A stretch of 64,000 nucleotides of DNA from a virus (IMGVR_UViG_3300027754_000039:117589-181588); one strand, 5' to 3'. Shown: positions 26,600 to 34,691, counted from the first letter of the stretch. Numbers and translations are program-made. Notes: a model not told the origin generated them from the letters alone.

Positions 26600-26815
26600 T
26601 TAAAGATTTTCAAAAGAATTATCTATGCATTTAGATTTCAAATGAATTACTAAATTCCTTTTGGTTTCCAAATTTAAATCAGTATAGGTATTTAACCATG
26701 ACTCGAATTGTGATACTAATTTAGTAGACGTTCTCCATTGATCAATGGAATTAGAAGAGTTGATTATTTTTTCAACCCATTGTGTGATATACGTATAATT
26801 TGATTTTTTATCCAT
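26600..26815 (-). CDS. Unknown helical protein, 71 aa, probably leaderless
   Basis: MDKKSNYTYITQWVEKIINS start; helical and polar. The -7 element of its promoter ends only 4 nt before the ATG, so the mRNA should begin at or next to the start codon. Confidence 0.55.
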   Translation of the reverse strand: MDKKSNYTYITQWVEKIINSSNSIDQWRTSTKLVSQFESWLNTYTDLNLETKRNLVIHLKSKCIDNSFENL

Positions 26816-26819
26816 ACCC

Positions 26820-26851
26820 TAAATATAGGGTATTCATTTGGAAGTACCAAA
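26820..26851 (-). promoter_or_regulatory. Bacteroidetes-type promoter (leaderless gene)
   Basis: TTTG at 26848-26851, 20-bp spacer, TATATTTA at 26820-26827, then GGGT and the ATG at 26815. Confidence 0.72.
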
Positions 26852-26852
26852 T

Positions 26853-27284
26853 TTATTTTTTGATGGATCTTTCTCCTTTATGCTTGTCTATTTGATCAAG
26901 TATATTGTTTAGAAGCTTGGTTTTTATAAACCCTGCCATTGAGGCATTTTTAAGAGCACTGATGATTTGAAATATTAAAAATGGAGTTATGATAACTTCA
27001 CTTAACCAAGCAGTTCCGGTAAATCCTTTCTCTACCATTAGCGTAGCAGTTAATATAACAATCCAAGTAAATATATTTCTTAATACTTGAATGGCTTTAT
27101 AAGTCTTGAATCCTTCTCGTTTGATGCCGGCAATGATCCCAAAGAATCCGTCCATGAACATAACGGCTATCACTGCCATGTATTGTTCTATATTATTTGT
27201 CGTGACATCAAGTATATATGATAATACATATGCCGTTGATGCTGATATAGCGGCTATTAACCAGGAAAGTTTTGCACTAAACAT
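26853..27284 (-). CDS. Holin-family membrane protein
   Basis: 143 residues with four hydrophobic segments; FMDGFFGIIAGIKREGFKT and the IFTWIVILTATLMVEKG helix match the phage holin 4 (phi29/TcdE-type) family by pattern. Holins open the inner membrane so that endolysin reaches murein; the transglycosylase at 24421 is the likely partner. Charged C-terminus (KHKGERSIKK) as usual for holins. Confidence 0.75.
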   Translation of the reverse strand: MFSAKLSWLIAAISASTAYVLSYILDVTTNNIEQYMAVIAVMFMDGFFGIIAGIKREGFKTYKAIQVLRNIFTWIVILTATLMVEKGFTGTAWLSEVIITPFLIFQIISALKNASMAGFIKTKLLNNILDQIDKHKGERSIKK

Positions 27285-27385
27285 TATTCTATTCTTAAGA
27301 AACGTTATTATTAATAATACAAAACTTTTGTAATAATTTTATTATAAATATCGTAATAAAATAAATTAATTGAATTTATTAATTG

Positions 27386-27490
27386 TTATTTTACAAAATC
27401 AGTATATAGGTTTTCAAGCTCGGAAATTATACCCAGTAATGCTATTAGTAATATACTAGCTATTCCAATTTTATCTAATACTGATTTCAT
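27386..27490 (-). CDS. Small membrane peptide, 34 aa
   Basis: MKSVLDKIGIASILLIALLG then ISELENLYTDFVK: one transmembrane helix. Its ATG overlaps the stop of the next small frame upstream in an ATGA junction, which supports both being translated. Confidence 0.45.
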   Translation of the reverse strand: MKSVLDKIGIASILLIALLGIISELENLYTDFVK

Positions 27491-27570
27491 ATTTTGCCCC
27501 ATCCTTGGTGAATCCCACATTTAATTCTATACGACTCGATTATTGCTAAAAAATTAATTATCTTTTTCAT
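27487..27570 (-). CDS. Very small protein, 27 aa
   Basis: MKKIINFLAIIESYRIKCGI and a short polar end. ATGA overlap with the 27386-27490 frame; lies 3 nt after the thymidylate synthase stop, so it may be cotranslated with it. Function unknown. Confidence 0.4.
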   Translation of the reverse strand: MKKIINFLAIIESYRIKCGIHQGWGKI

Positions 27571-27573
27571 AAT

Positions 27574-28824
27574 CTAATTGCTTAAAGGTGCTTTAATACT
27601 TGGATGTGATTGATAATTACTTAATTGCAAATCTTCTTCTAATAAACATCTACAAAAGTTTTCATCGTTAAATGCTTCAAATACTTTAACAGCATCTAAC
27701 GGTCCTTCACCACACTCACCACCTTCATAAGGCCAGAACTCTGTATTGATGTTTAATGTTGGTAGTTCAAATCTATCTCTACCAATCTGTTCTTTAGCTT
27801 GTTCAATATGATTTGAATATAAATGTGTATCACCTAAATTTCCAATCAATTCATCAGGAACCATATTAACAGCTTTAGCAATGATTTCTAATAACAATCC
27901 ATAAGATGCTATGTTAAATGGTAAACCAAGGAATGTATCTACTGAGCGTTGATTCCATATTAAAGAGATTGTTCTGGTTGGTATTTTGTAAGGTGTGTTA
28001 TCTACATTAGTAGGAACCATCATATCAGCTAAAGGCCCATATTTTTCTTTCCATATTGGAAGAGCTAGTTGATGTCTTTCTTCCATACTCAACTCTCTTG
28101 TATAAACTTGAAATCCATAATGACAAGGTGGAAGTGTCATTTGGTCTAATTCTCCAACATTCCAGCTATTAACCATTAATCGTCTTGAATCTGGATTTGT
28201 TTTAAGGTCGTTGATTAGGTTTGCGATTTGGTCTATTTGTTTAATTTCAACATCATACTTATGTTTTCTATAATTCATCATTCCGTCACGACTTACATAT
28301 GTGTTATGATTACTTAATTCATATGTTTCCCAACTTCTCCATTGCTTACCATAAATTGGACCTAACTCACCCCACTTTTTAGCAAACTCATCATCAGTTT
28401 TTATTTTGTTGATGAATTCTTCTTGTGTCAAATGACGAGTAGGGTGAGGAGATACTATAGAACGCCCATTTAACAAACACCAACCTTTATCCCTATTTTG
28501 ATAAAGAATGTTTGTATGATGGTCGTGTATTGTTGCTAGTGGATATTTTGTATAGTTCTTATAAGCATCACCATCCCATATATGGCAATCATTATCAACA
28601 AGGAATTTAATGTTAGTACTCCCTTGGAGGAACCATAACAACTCTGTTGCGATAAGCCGTAGTGGTATCTTTTTGGTTGTGAGTAAAGGAAACCCATCAC
28701 TCATTTTATGACGAATCTGTCTTCCGAATATACTTAAAACCTCACCATTACGAGTATTCTTCTTCACTCCATTATCTAAGATGTCTTGGAGTAGGTCTGT
28801 GTACTGTTTATCTAGGTTGTTCAT
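27574..28824 (-). CDS. thyA: Thymidylate synthase
   Basis: 416 residues, longer than the ~264 of E. coli ThyA because of an insertion of about 70 residues between IWDGDAYKN and GELGPIYGKQW and one of about 35 residues after the active site. Catalytic Cys in LPPCHYGFQVY, and NQRSVDTFLGLPFNIASY, GDTHLYSNH and the SIKAP C-terminus are all present. Converts dUMP to dTMP with methylene-tetrahydrofolate. Its first 18 bases are duplicated at the start of the next gene upstream. Confidence 0.92.
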   Translation of the reverse strand: MNNLDKQYTDLLQDILDNGVKKNTRNGEVLSIFGRQIRHKMSDGFPLLTTKKIPLRLIATELLWFLQGSTNIKFLVDNDCHIWDGDAYKNYTKYPLATIHDHHTNILYQNRDKGWCLLNGRSIVSPHPTRHLTQEEFINKIKTDDEFAKKWGELGPIYGKQWRSWETYELSNHNTYVSRDGMMNYRKHKYDVEIKQIDQIANLINDLKTNPDSRRLMVNSWNVGELDQMTLPPCHYGFQVYTRELSMEERHQLALPIWKEKYGPLADMMVPTNVDNTPYKIPTRTISLIWNQRSVDTFLGLPFNIASYGLLLEIIAKAVNMVPDELIGNLGDTHLYSNHIEQAKEQIGRDRFELPTLNINTEFWPYEGGECGEGPLDAVKVFEAFNDENFCRCLLEEDLQLSNYQSHPSIKAPLSN

Positions 28825-29030
28825 TTTGCTTGTATTGTAGTAACATTAACTAACTCAGGTAGTTTACCTTCGGTTGATATTAATTTTTGATATTTTTCAT
28901 CTCCAACTATACCATCTATAGTCCATTCAGTTTTAATACCATTTTCATATAGTGGTATTGAGTATGTTGAAGGTAAGGGTTTAATAAACTCTTTACCATT
29001 TAAGTCCCATTTTTTATCTAGGTTGTTCAT
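28821..29030 (-). CDS. Unknown protein, 69 aa, shares thyA start sequence
   Basis: MNNLDKKWDLNGKEFIKPLP begins with the same MNNLDK as ThyA; the two starts are identical over at least 18 bp, which suggests a local duplication of the translation start. Four-base overlap with thyA (ATGA). Function unknown. Confidence 0.55.
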   Translation of the reverse strand: MNNLDKKWDLNGKEFIKPLPSTYSIPLYENGIKTEWTIDGIVGDEKYQKLISTEGKLPELVNVTTIQAK

Positions 29031-29274
29031 CTTTATTTAGTTTAGCAAATTTATGGATTGGTTTAAAATTGTCGTAAGGCATAAATTGTTCTATTATTTC
29101 AAATTCTACTTCTAGTCCATCATAGCTAGCATCAGTATCGCGTATGAATAATCCGGCAGCGTCATCAGGATGTAATGGTAGCATTCTTATACCATTTCCA
29201 TTTTTAGTGGTTGTGTCTGCCCACCATACCACCCAGTCAGCCGGTTCTATTCGTTTTACTAAACTACCTTTCAT
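29014..29274 (-). CDS. Unknown protein, 86 aa
   Basis: MKGSLVKRIEPADWVVWWAD start; mixed composition, ends in a charged helix. Overlaps neighbours by 11-17 nt. Possibly nucleotide-pool related by operon with thyA, but nothing in the sequence shows it. Confidence 0.5.
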   Translation of the reverse strand: MKGSLVKRIEPADWVVWWADTTTKNGNGIRMLPLHPDDAAGLFIRDTDASYDGLEVEFEIIEQFMPYDNFKPIHKFAKLNKDEQPR

Positions 29275-29473
29275 ATTTTATTCTGTATATGGTTTCGTGA
29301 TTATTTTCTTTTACTACTTTTATATATTCCTTATTAAAATCATATGACTCTAAGTTATCCCACCTATCACTAAAACTTACTGTTGTTAGATTTGGTTCAA
29401 AGCTTTTTCCCCTAAGTCGAACTTCTTCCATATACTGATTTAGTTCAGATTGGGTTTTAATTAGTCTGACCAT
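29264..29473 (-). CDS. Unknown protein, 69 aa
   Basis: MVRLIKTQSELNQYMEEVRL start, charged, with a beta-rich second half. Overlaps the preceding frame (stop 29457) by 17 nt. No motif. Confidence 0.5.
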   Translation of the reverse strand: MVRLIKTQSELNQYMEEVRLRGKSFEPNLTTVSFSDRWDNLESYDFNKEYIKVVKENNHETIYRIKYER

Positions 29474-29606
29474 TAATAATCTCGTTTAATCGTTTAATTT
29501 CAGCGATTACATCATCACCTAATTCTATTTTGGACATCATTGTTAAGTCCATTACTTGAGAGTGTAATACTTTGATTAACTCATCTTTTGCTTCTTCTTT
29601 GTTCAT
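29457..29606 (-). CDS. Small helical protein, 49 aa, paralogue of 63598-63960
   Basis: MNKEEAKDELIKVLHSQVMD is followed by MMSKIELGDDVIAEIKRLNE. The C-terminal ~40 residues are nearly identical to the end of the 120-residue protein at 63598-63960 (TMSKIELGDDVIAEIRRLNK), so this is a short paralogue. Function unknown. Confidence 0.55.
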   Translation of the reverse strand: MNKEEAKDELIKVLHSQVMDLTMMSKIELGDDVIAEIKRLNEIINGQTN

Positions 29607-29630
29607 AACTTATTTGTTTAATTTTAAAGT

Positions 29631-29658
29631 AAAAGGGCGGGATCCTTGCCCCGCCTCT
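29631..29658 (-). terminator. Rho-independent terminator
   Basis: Minus-strand hairpin GGCGGG-N8-CCCGCC followed by CTTTTAC, just downstream of the lipoprotein gene at 29673. Confidence 0.8.
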
Positions 29659-29672
29659 TAAATCATCTTAAC

Positions 29673-29849
29673 TTAGTTAACTGAAGTCGTGTCTACTGCT
29701 AATACTGACTCAGTTGTGATAGCAACTGTAGTGTCACAAGCAACAGCACAAGAATCAACCGGAGTTGTTTCAGAAGCTGGAGCGTTTGAACTACAAGAAG
29801 CGAATAATGCAACTGCAGCAATAGCTAGAACGAAAATTGAATTTTTCAT
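29673..29849 (-). CDS. Small lipoprotein, 58 aa
   Basis: MKNSIFVLAIAAVALFASCS: signal peptide with lipobox FASC, Cys at residue 19, then a Thr/Ser/Val-rich low-complexity tail with two more cysteines (SCAVACDTT). Similar to many short Bacteroidetes lipoproteins. It lies between the tmRNA and a terminator, so it may be cotranscribed with the tmRNA. Confidence 0.65.
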   Translation of the reverse strand: MKNSIFVLAIAAVALFASCSSNAPASETTPVDSCAVACDTTVAITTESVLAVDTTSVN

Positions 29850-29902
29850 TTTTCTTTTTTATTAATTGTTAAACATAAATATAAGGTACCTTTCTTATAT
29901 CG

Positions 29903-30273
29903 TGGACCCGGAGAGATTCGAACTCTCGTCCAAATTAAGTACTTCAATAAATTCATTTACAAGCTTAGTCTTGTTTTTCTAAACAGACAAAATAATCAAT
30001 TTTTTGGATCTTTAGAGAAATTGATAAAAACTGTGCAACCAGATAAGTCAGGCCTACTTCACTGTTTGTGCCCTTCTGTTCCTAGGATAGACACACCCCG
30101 TTAACTATGCTGCTATTGCAACTTCGTTGCTTACGAAAGACAATGCGTCTTCGAAAGTGAAATCAGAGATTTCGTTTGCGTTTAAGCTTTTATATAGGTT
30201 ATTAAAGAGTTTCCAATACTAACTCTGCTTGCATTTAAAGTAATACGCTTAACTGTCAAAACCGGTCGGGCCC
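29903..30273 (-). ncRNA. ssrA: tmRNA (ssrA) with 24-residue tag
   Basis: 371 nt. The tRNA-like ends pair as GGGCCCG/CGGGTCC with discriminator A; the third pair is G-U, the alanyl-tRNA synthetase identity element. The T arm GAGAG-TTCGAAT-CTCTC and the 5' GGUUUUGACAG-type segment are typical. The tag frame runs 30179-30105: GCA AAC GAA ATC ... GCA ATA GCA GCA TAG, giving ANEISDFTFEDAL then SFVSNEVAIAA. The tag is about twice the usual length and ends AIAA rather than ALAA. CCA is not encoded. Rescues stalled ribosomes and marks products for ClpXP. Confidence 0.93.
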
Positions 30274-30285
30274 ATATTACTAGTA

Positions 30286-30317
30286 TAAATATATAAATTT
30301 CTTATGAAACTTCCAAA
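30286..30317 (-). promoter_or_regulatory. Bacteroidetes-type promoter for tmRNA
   Basis: TTTG at 30314-30317, 20-bp spacer, TATATTTA at 30286-30293, about 12 nt before the mature 5' end at 30273. Confidence 0.72.
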
Positions 30318-30322
30318 TTAAA

Positions 30323-30709
30323 TTAATAATTCGGATCTATTTCATCATCTTCAAAAAGAAGACCTTCATCTTTAGTTACATCTTCTTCAACTACTACAGG
30401 CTCTTCAATTAAAGAGTTAGATATTGAAGGAATATTAATGATATCATCACTAACATCAGGAATGTAAGTTTCATCAATTTTATATTTCTTATAAAACAAC
30501 CGAGTTAAATAAGTGTCAATACATTGATTCATTGCCACATCTACCTGCAGTTCTGAATATACTTTAGTGTCTTCACATAGAACATCGTATGTAAACTTTT
30601 TTCCAACTGGTCGAGCAAAGACTACCTTGCCTACTAATTTTCGCTCACCGAATCGTATTACTACAGGTTGGTTATTTGCGAATTTTCTTCTTTTAGATTG
30701 TCTTGCCAT
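30323..30709 (-). CDS. Unknown protein, 128 aa
   Basis: Basic N-terminus (MARQSKRRKFANNQPVVIRF) resembling an SH3-like barrel start (GERKLVGKVVFARPVG), then an acidic C-terminus ending DDEIDPNY. No family recognised. Confidence 0.55.
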   Translation of the reverse strand: MARQSKRRKFANNQPVVIRFGERKLVGKVVFARPVGKKFTYDVLCEDTKVYSELQVDVAMNQCIDTYLTRLFYKKYKIDETYIPDVSDDIINIPSISNSLIEEPVVVEEDVTKDEGLLFEDDEIDPNY

Positions 30710-30714
30710 AATAA

Positions 30715-30918
30715 TTATTCTGCGCTGTAAACGTCAATGATACGAGATTGAGAAACTGATTTCACTTCAAAGTCTTGAGGATAATCTTTAAACTTATCAT
30801 GTACAATTGCTTCTGCATCTGTTACTGACTCTGCTTTTACTAAATACGTTTCTGATTTTTTCTTTACATGACCTTTGTCATTTGTAAATTCTAATTTTAC
30901 TGTTGCTGTGTAATACAT
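30715..30918 (-). CDS. DUF4494-like small protein
   Basis: 67 residues from the ATG at 30918 (MYYTATVKLEFTNDKGHVKK); an ATG 30 nt upstream overlaps the preceding membrane gene and is less likely. ETYLVKAESVTDAEAIVHDK resembles DUF4494 proteins of Bacteroidetes and their phages, from memory. Function unknown. Confidence 0.6.
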   Translation of the reverse strand: MYYTATVKLEFTNDKGHVKKKSETYLVKAESVTDAEAIVHDKFKDYPQDFEVKSVSQSRIIDVYSAE

Positions 30919-30928
30919 ACTTTTTATT

Positions 30929-31141
30929 TTATTTGTTAAACGATTCAATGATTCCTTTGAATAATAATACTATGATTAGAGTGATGATAACTGCTACCGA
31001 TGGTATCCATAATGGCGCTGTTACCCACCACCAGGACCATTTAGCTACTTCACCCCAACCACCAAGCTTAAGTGTTAGAAATATAAGGAATAGAATTGTT
31101 CCTATACCAAAGCCTGTTGATGTTGTTTTGCTTTCTGCCAT
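30929..31141 (-). CDS. Small two-helix membrane protein
   Basis: 70 residues: helices around GTILFLIFLTLKL and PSVAVIITLIIVLLFKG with WSWWWVTAPLWIP between them, the pattern annotated in bacteria as transmembrane Fragile-X-F-like protein. Own promoter at 31161-31193. Confidence 0.65.
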   Translation of the reverse strand: MAESKTTSTGFGIGTILFLIFLTLKLGGWGEVAKWSWWWVTAPLWIPSVAVIITLIIVLLFKGIIESFNK

Positions 31142-31160
31142 TTTATTTATTTTCTATATT

Positions 31161-31193
31161 GTAAAGATAAGATATTCTAATGTAAGTACCAAA
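31161..31193 (-). promoter_or_regulatory. Bacteroidetes-type promoter
   Basis: TTTGGTA (TTTG 31190-31193), 20-bp spacer, TATCTTTAC at 31161-31169. Starts directly after the upstream stop codon. Confidence 0.78.
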
Positions 31194-31700
31194 TTAAAAA
31201 GGAATTTCTTTTAAATAATCTTTCAAGCTTCTTGTAAACTGAATTTGAAATATTTCCTGTAATCTTTCGTAGGTAGCATTTAATAATGTAGCTGCATCAT
31301 TTGGTATAAGAAATAATTCTCTATACATTGAATTTCTAATGTCTATCACAAATGTAAGAAGTAATCTAGATATTGTAACGCTATCCTGATTTTCTATTTG
31401 GTTTGCCGCTATCGTCAGCATATCTATTAATAAATTAAGCTTGCAGATAATTTCTTCTCGCTTAGATAATTTATCGTTAGGATATACATTATTAATTCGT
31501 TTAGGATCTTTAAGACGCTCTGCATAATATCTATCTAACTGATACCATTTTGGATCTATTTCAATTCGAAATTCTATTTTAATTAACTTAGAAGCTTCTA
31601 ATAAAGTAAATCGCTCAACAAGCGTCAATGCAGTTCTGTATGCATCTAATGTCATAGGGGTTAAAGGGGTTTTATTCGTTTCTTTAAAGAAATTACTCAT
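31194..31700 (-). CDS. Unknown helical protein, 168 aa
   Basis: All-helical by pattern, e.g. LDAYRTALTLVERFTLLEAS and KREEIICKLNLLIDMLTIAA. No motif. Overlaps the upstream gene by 4 nt (ATGA). Confidence 0.55.
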   Translation of the reverse strand: MSNFFKETNKTPLTPMTLDAYRTALTLVERFTLLEASKLIKIEFRIEIDPKWYQLDRYYAERLKDPKRINNVYPNDKLSKREEIICKLNLLIDMLTIAANQIENQDSVTISRLLLTFVIDIRNSMYRELFLIPNDAATLLNATYERLQEIFQIQFTRSLKDYLKEIPF

Positions 31701-32011
31701 TTCAATCCTGATACTATATATAATAAACTAACTAGCGATAACGGAGATACATACCCTACGGAATTTGCTTCTCCAAACTTTTCAGTGATGTTGTTTTTAT
31801 TTTTGTCATAAACTTCAACTTCACAGTCAGGTGTCATATATCCTCCAAACCTTGCGCCCATAATTACATGTAAATCAGTTTTGTCTTCTAAAGAAAAAGT
31901 TGATTTAGTACCCATACCATTCTTAACTATTACAGTATACATATTTGGAAAGGTTAATTGAAACCCATTGCCAAAGCACTTAAGTAATGGCTGATGATTT
32001 AATATTTGCAT
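31697..32011 (-). CDS. Unknown protein, 104 aa
   Basis: Beta-rich with a glycine-containing centre (IMGARFGGYMTPDCEVEVYD) and a hydrophobic C-terminal helix (SPLSLVSLLYIVSGLK). One-base overlap with the upstream gene. Confidence 0.55.
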   Translation of the reverse strand: MQILNHQPLLKCFGNGFQLTFPNMYTVIVKNGMGTKSTFSLEDKTDLHVIMGARFGGYMTPDCEVEVYDKNKNNITEKFGEANSVGYVSPLSLVSLLYIVSGLK

Positions 32012-32376
32012 TAGTTGTAATTGATGTTGTTAAGCAAATTTTGTACTCGACCTTTTTCAGTCGGTTGATAAAAAATTTCCATATTGTCTTCATTGATATA
32101 AGATTCAATCATTCCTTTTTCTTGAAGACATTCTAAGTGATAATCAGTTACGGCATATTTCATACTGTCGTCAAATTGATCGAAACTCAACTCTGGATTG
32201 TTTCTTTCTAAATAATTTTCCATTGCCATTATTTCAATAATTTCAATTAACAGCGTTTCAAATTTGTTACGATCTTGAATTCCAGATTCATTTAACATTT
32301 CCATATATTCTTCATATCCGAATATATACCGTTTCATGGACTCTACATAAACTACTACATCATTTGGCTTTTTCAT
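32011..32376 (-). CDS. Unknown protein, 121 aa, possible winged helix
   Basis: Helical N-terminal part and a C-terminal TDYHLECLQEKGMIESYINE segment that reads like the recognition helix and wing of a winged-helix fold. Acidic overall. No firm family. Confidence 0.55.
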   Translation of the reverse strand: MKKPNDVVVYVESMKRYIFGYEEYMEMLNESGIQDRNKFETLLIEIIEIMAMENYLERNNPELSFDQFDDSMKYAVTDYHLECLQEKGMIESYINEDNMEIFYQPTEKGRVQNLLNNINYN

Positions 32377-32383
32377 ATATGTT

Positions 32384-32692
32384 TTATTTATTGGTTACTG
32401 ATTTAATGTGTTTGCAAGTTCTATGATAATTAAATCCTACACAGCTGCATGAATTACCACGCTTACTATCTATTACAACATCGTAAATATCTCCTTTAGA
32501 TCCCACAACTTTATGCATTGTCTTCGAAGCAACTTTTATAGTTTTCTTTAAGCCTACAATTTCAATATCTGAAAATATAGTTCCATTTGGAACTTCTACC
32601 CAGCCCGGGCACACAAATGTTTTATCTCGAAAAGACATTATAGTAAATGCTCCTGTTGGCATTACTTTATTAGCTGGTATTTTAATTTTCAT
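32384..32692 (-). CDS. SWIM-type zinc-finger protein
   Basis: 102 residues. The C-terminus has CSCVGFNYHRTCKHIK, i.e. CxC-x8-CxH, the SWIM zinc-binding signature (DNA/protein interaction). The first ~70 residues form a beta-rich domain (FTIMSFRDKTFVCPGWVEVP). Overlaps the zinc-ribbon gene by 11 nt. Confidence 0.7.
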   Translation of the reverse strand: MKIKIPANKVMPTGAFTIMSFRDKTFVCPGWVEVPNGTIFSDIEIVGLKKTIKVASKTMHKVVGSKGDIYDVVIDSKRGNSCSCVGFNYHRTCKHIKSVTNK

Positions 32693-33077
32693 TTTTTGGG
32701 CTATTGTTAATTAACAATTCTTCTACTATTTTATTATCAATAAATCTAGATACAGAACAGAATTCTAATTCTACATCATCTTCAATATTTTTTTTAAGGT
32801 CATTATATTGAGCTTCATTTTCTAACGATCCACATTGAGTAGCAATACTATGATATACTTTTAATCTATAAGCACCATAAGGATTTTTAAGTTCTTCAAT
32901 TTTCCAATCTTCTTCTGTTAATTCAGATAATTTCTTATCTCTATTGATAATAGTTGCTGAACGATGATATCCACAATTATTACAATTAATATACTCTTCT
33001 CCTGTTTTGTAATAGAAGTCGTCATACGCTTCGTGTTTACAATTTGGACATTCAATGCAATCAAGTACGCTTCCCAT
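32682..33077 (-). CDS. Zinc-ribbon protein, 131 aa
   Basis: N-terminal zinc ribbon CIECPNC ... CNNCGYHRS (two CxxC knuckles, ~7-40), followed by a ~90-residue helical/strand domain of unknown role. First gene after the promoter at 33102-33134. Confidence 0.65.
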   Translation of the reverse strand: MGSVLDCIECPNCKHEAYDDFYYKTGEEYINCNNCGYHRSATIINRDKKLSELTEEDWKIEELKNPYGAYRLKVYHSIATQCGSLENEAQYNDLKKNIEDDVELEFCSVSRFIDNKIVEELLINNSPKNEN

Positions 33078-33101
33078 ATATATATTTTTTAATTTCTTAT
33101 T

Positions 33102-33134
33102 ATTAAGATAAGTTATTCTAATGTAAGTACCAAA
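33102..33134 (-). promoter_or_regulatory. Bacteroidetes-type promoter
   Basis: TTTGGTA (TTTG 33131-33134), 20-bp spacer, TATCTTAAT at 33102-33110. Confidence 0.78.
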
Positions 33135-33704
33135 TTATTTTCTCCAATATTTAAAAGATTCTTCAATTTCTTTTGAAACCGATCCTTTTAAAATGTTAGG
33201 TTCATATTTTCCATAAGGATTATATTTCTCTGGTTTCTTTTGAGAAATTTCTTTTGTATGAATTGCATTGATTAATTTTAAAATTTTTTGAAATTGACCG
33301 AATGATATTACTCTTTCGCTAACTTTCTCCGAAAGAAACCTATTTAATTTGTCTATACCAAGCAATTCATATAGGTCCATAGCCTTAATACCTATTTCCT
33401 CAAAAGTTGCTGCATCGGCTTGAAATATAAATCCAACTGCTAGCCCATTTGACTTTGCTCCACCTGATACTCCAGGTTTCATTCCACGCATTGTACCAAA
33501 GCCGGCGCGTGAACTCATTCGATGAAATTCTTCTGCTTGTTTTTTATCTTTGATAACACAAACTTCATTTCCTGTCTTATGGTGTATAACGTGACCGCCT
33601 GACCATTTTTCTTCTGTAGAGCAGTTTATACAAGTAGTTGCTGTTGGTAATACCTTAAGACGACCTTCTGGTATTGTAATATCACATAATTCGCATTTTT
33701 TCAT
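33135..33704 (-). CDS. Zinc-finger protein, 189 aa, probably leaderless
   Basis: Starts MKKCELCDITIPEGRL; CELC ... CINC at ~4-28 is a DksA/TraR-like four-cysteine site. The middle contains a glycine-rich GFGTMRGMKPGVSGGAKSNG segment; the C-terminal half is helical. The -7 element ends 4 nt before the ATG at 33704, so translation should begin at the mRNA 5' end. Confidence 0.62.
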   Translation of the reverse strand: MKKCELCDITIPEGRLKVLPTATTCINCSTEEKWSGGHVIHHKTGNEVCVIKDKKQAEEFHRMSSRAGFGTMRGMKPGVSGGAKSNGLAVGFIFQADAATFEEIGIKAMDLYELLGIDKLNRFLSEKVSERVISFGQFQKILKLINAIHTKEISQKKPEKYNPYGKYEPNILKGSVSKEIEESFKYWRK

Positions 33705-33708
33705 ATCT

Positions 33709-33740
33709 TTAAGATAAGTTATTCTAATGAAAGTACCAAA
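33709..33740 (-). promoter_or_regulatory. Bacteroidetes-type promoter (leaderless gene)
   Basis: TTTG at 33737-33740, 20-bp spacer, TATCTTAA at 33709-33716, then AGAT and the start codon. Confidence 0.78.
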
Positions 33741-34118
33741 TTAAATTTTACTAATCCAAATAAAAATTTTATTATTAGTTTGAATGTTACTAAACGTAAC
33801 TTGAATGGATGTTGTTATGGAAGTAATGTTATTTGATAATGACCCTGAAATATTTCCAAACGCAGTGTTGTGTATAATTAAAGAATGTGTTCCATTTGGA
33901 ATAGTAGTGCATGAATAATCCTTCTCTACTCCGTTAATATAGCATTTATTATCTTCATAAAAGTCTAAGGTATCGCCTAGAGCAGTCGGTATTGCAATCG
34001 TATTATAAGAGTATCGATCCATTGTCCAGACTGTACCTTTTAAAGGATTAGGCGCCGGAGTTATGGTCTTTTTTTTACAGGAAGATAATAATATCAACGC
34101 AATTAGTACGTACTTCAT
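33741..34118 (-). CDS. Lipoprotein, 125 aa
   Basis: MKYVLIALILLSSCKKKTIT: short signal and lipobox LSSC (Cys14). The mature part has a lipocalin-like strand pattern (KGTVWTMDRYSYNTIAI, DTLDFYEDNKCYINGVEKDY) as in many small Bacteroidetes lipoproteins. Overlaps the upstream gene by 4 nt. Confidence 0.68.
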   Translation of the reverse strand: MKYVLIALILLSSCKKKTITPAPNPLKGTVWTMDRYSYNTIAIPTALGDTLDFYEDNKCYINGVEKDYSCTTIPNGTHSLIIHNTAFGNISGSLSNNITSITTSIQVTFSNIQTNNKIFIWISKI

Positions 34119-34426
34119 ATCTTAATTTTATTTTGCATTACAGTAATACATTTAACGTCGGTACCGGTACCAACCCTGCGCTGATAAGATACTGTTTGAT
34201 AATAGCCAGTTACCAATTTCATATGCTGGGTTATAGTATCAAAGTTAATATTACCATAATCTGAAACTTCTAAATACTTTAAATAGCTAGCTTTAAGCGG
34301 ATGATCCAAATCCAAAGCTCGCACCCAACGTTTAATTTGCCGAGTAGTTACAATAGAACCTGTCGGAGCTGTATGTTTAAGAAACTTTTCAAACTCCTCT
34401 ATAAATTCTTTGTATCTTGAATCCAT
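34115..34426 (-). CDS. Unknown protein, possible HTH, 103 aa
   Basis: A TTRQIKRWVRALDLDH helix pair suggests a DNA-binding helix-turn-helix in the N-terminal half; the C-terminal half is basic and beta-rich (QRRVGTGTDVKCITVMQN). Not assigned. Confidence 0.52.
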   Translation of the reverse strand: MDSRYKEFIEEFEKFLKHTAPTGSIVTTRQIKRWVRALDLDHPLKASYLKYLEVSDYGNINFDTITQHMKLVTGYYQTVSYQRRVGTGTDVKCITVMQNKIKI

Positions 34427-34430
34427 CTTA

Positions 34431-34691
34431 TTATAATTTTTGAACTTGTTCCATGATATCAGTTACTTCATCTTCAGACAAATATCCAATCACGTCATTG
34501 GTGACAGAAGTATTGTATGTCAAATTCCCATGCTCATCTAGCACAGCTAGTTCATATAGACCTTCTTTACCTCCATATGTAAATGAAGTGCGAACTACGG
34601 ATACTCCATAGTCATTATCAAATGATAATCTTGACTGAATACCTTCACCCATGGCGTGAGTCTTGAATTCTAAATCTTTAAATGTTTTCAT
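34431..34691 (-). CDS. Unknown protein, 86 aa
   Basis: MKTFKDLEFKTHAMGEGIQS start; beta-rich with acidic C-terminal helix (LSEDEVTDIMEQVQKL). The design recalls small phage proteins annotated only as hypothetical. Confidence 0.55.
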   Translation of the reverse strand: MKTFKDLEFKTHAMGEGIQSRLSFDNDYGVSVVRTSFTYGGKEGLYELAVLDEHGNLTYNTSVTNDVIGYLSEDEVTDIMEQVQKL

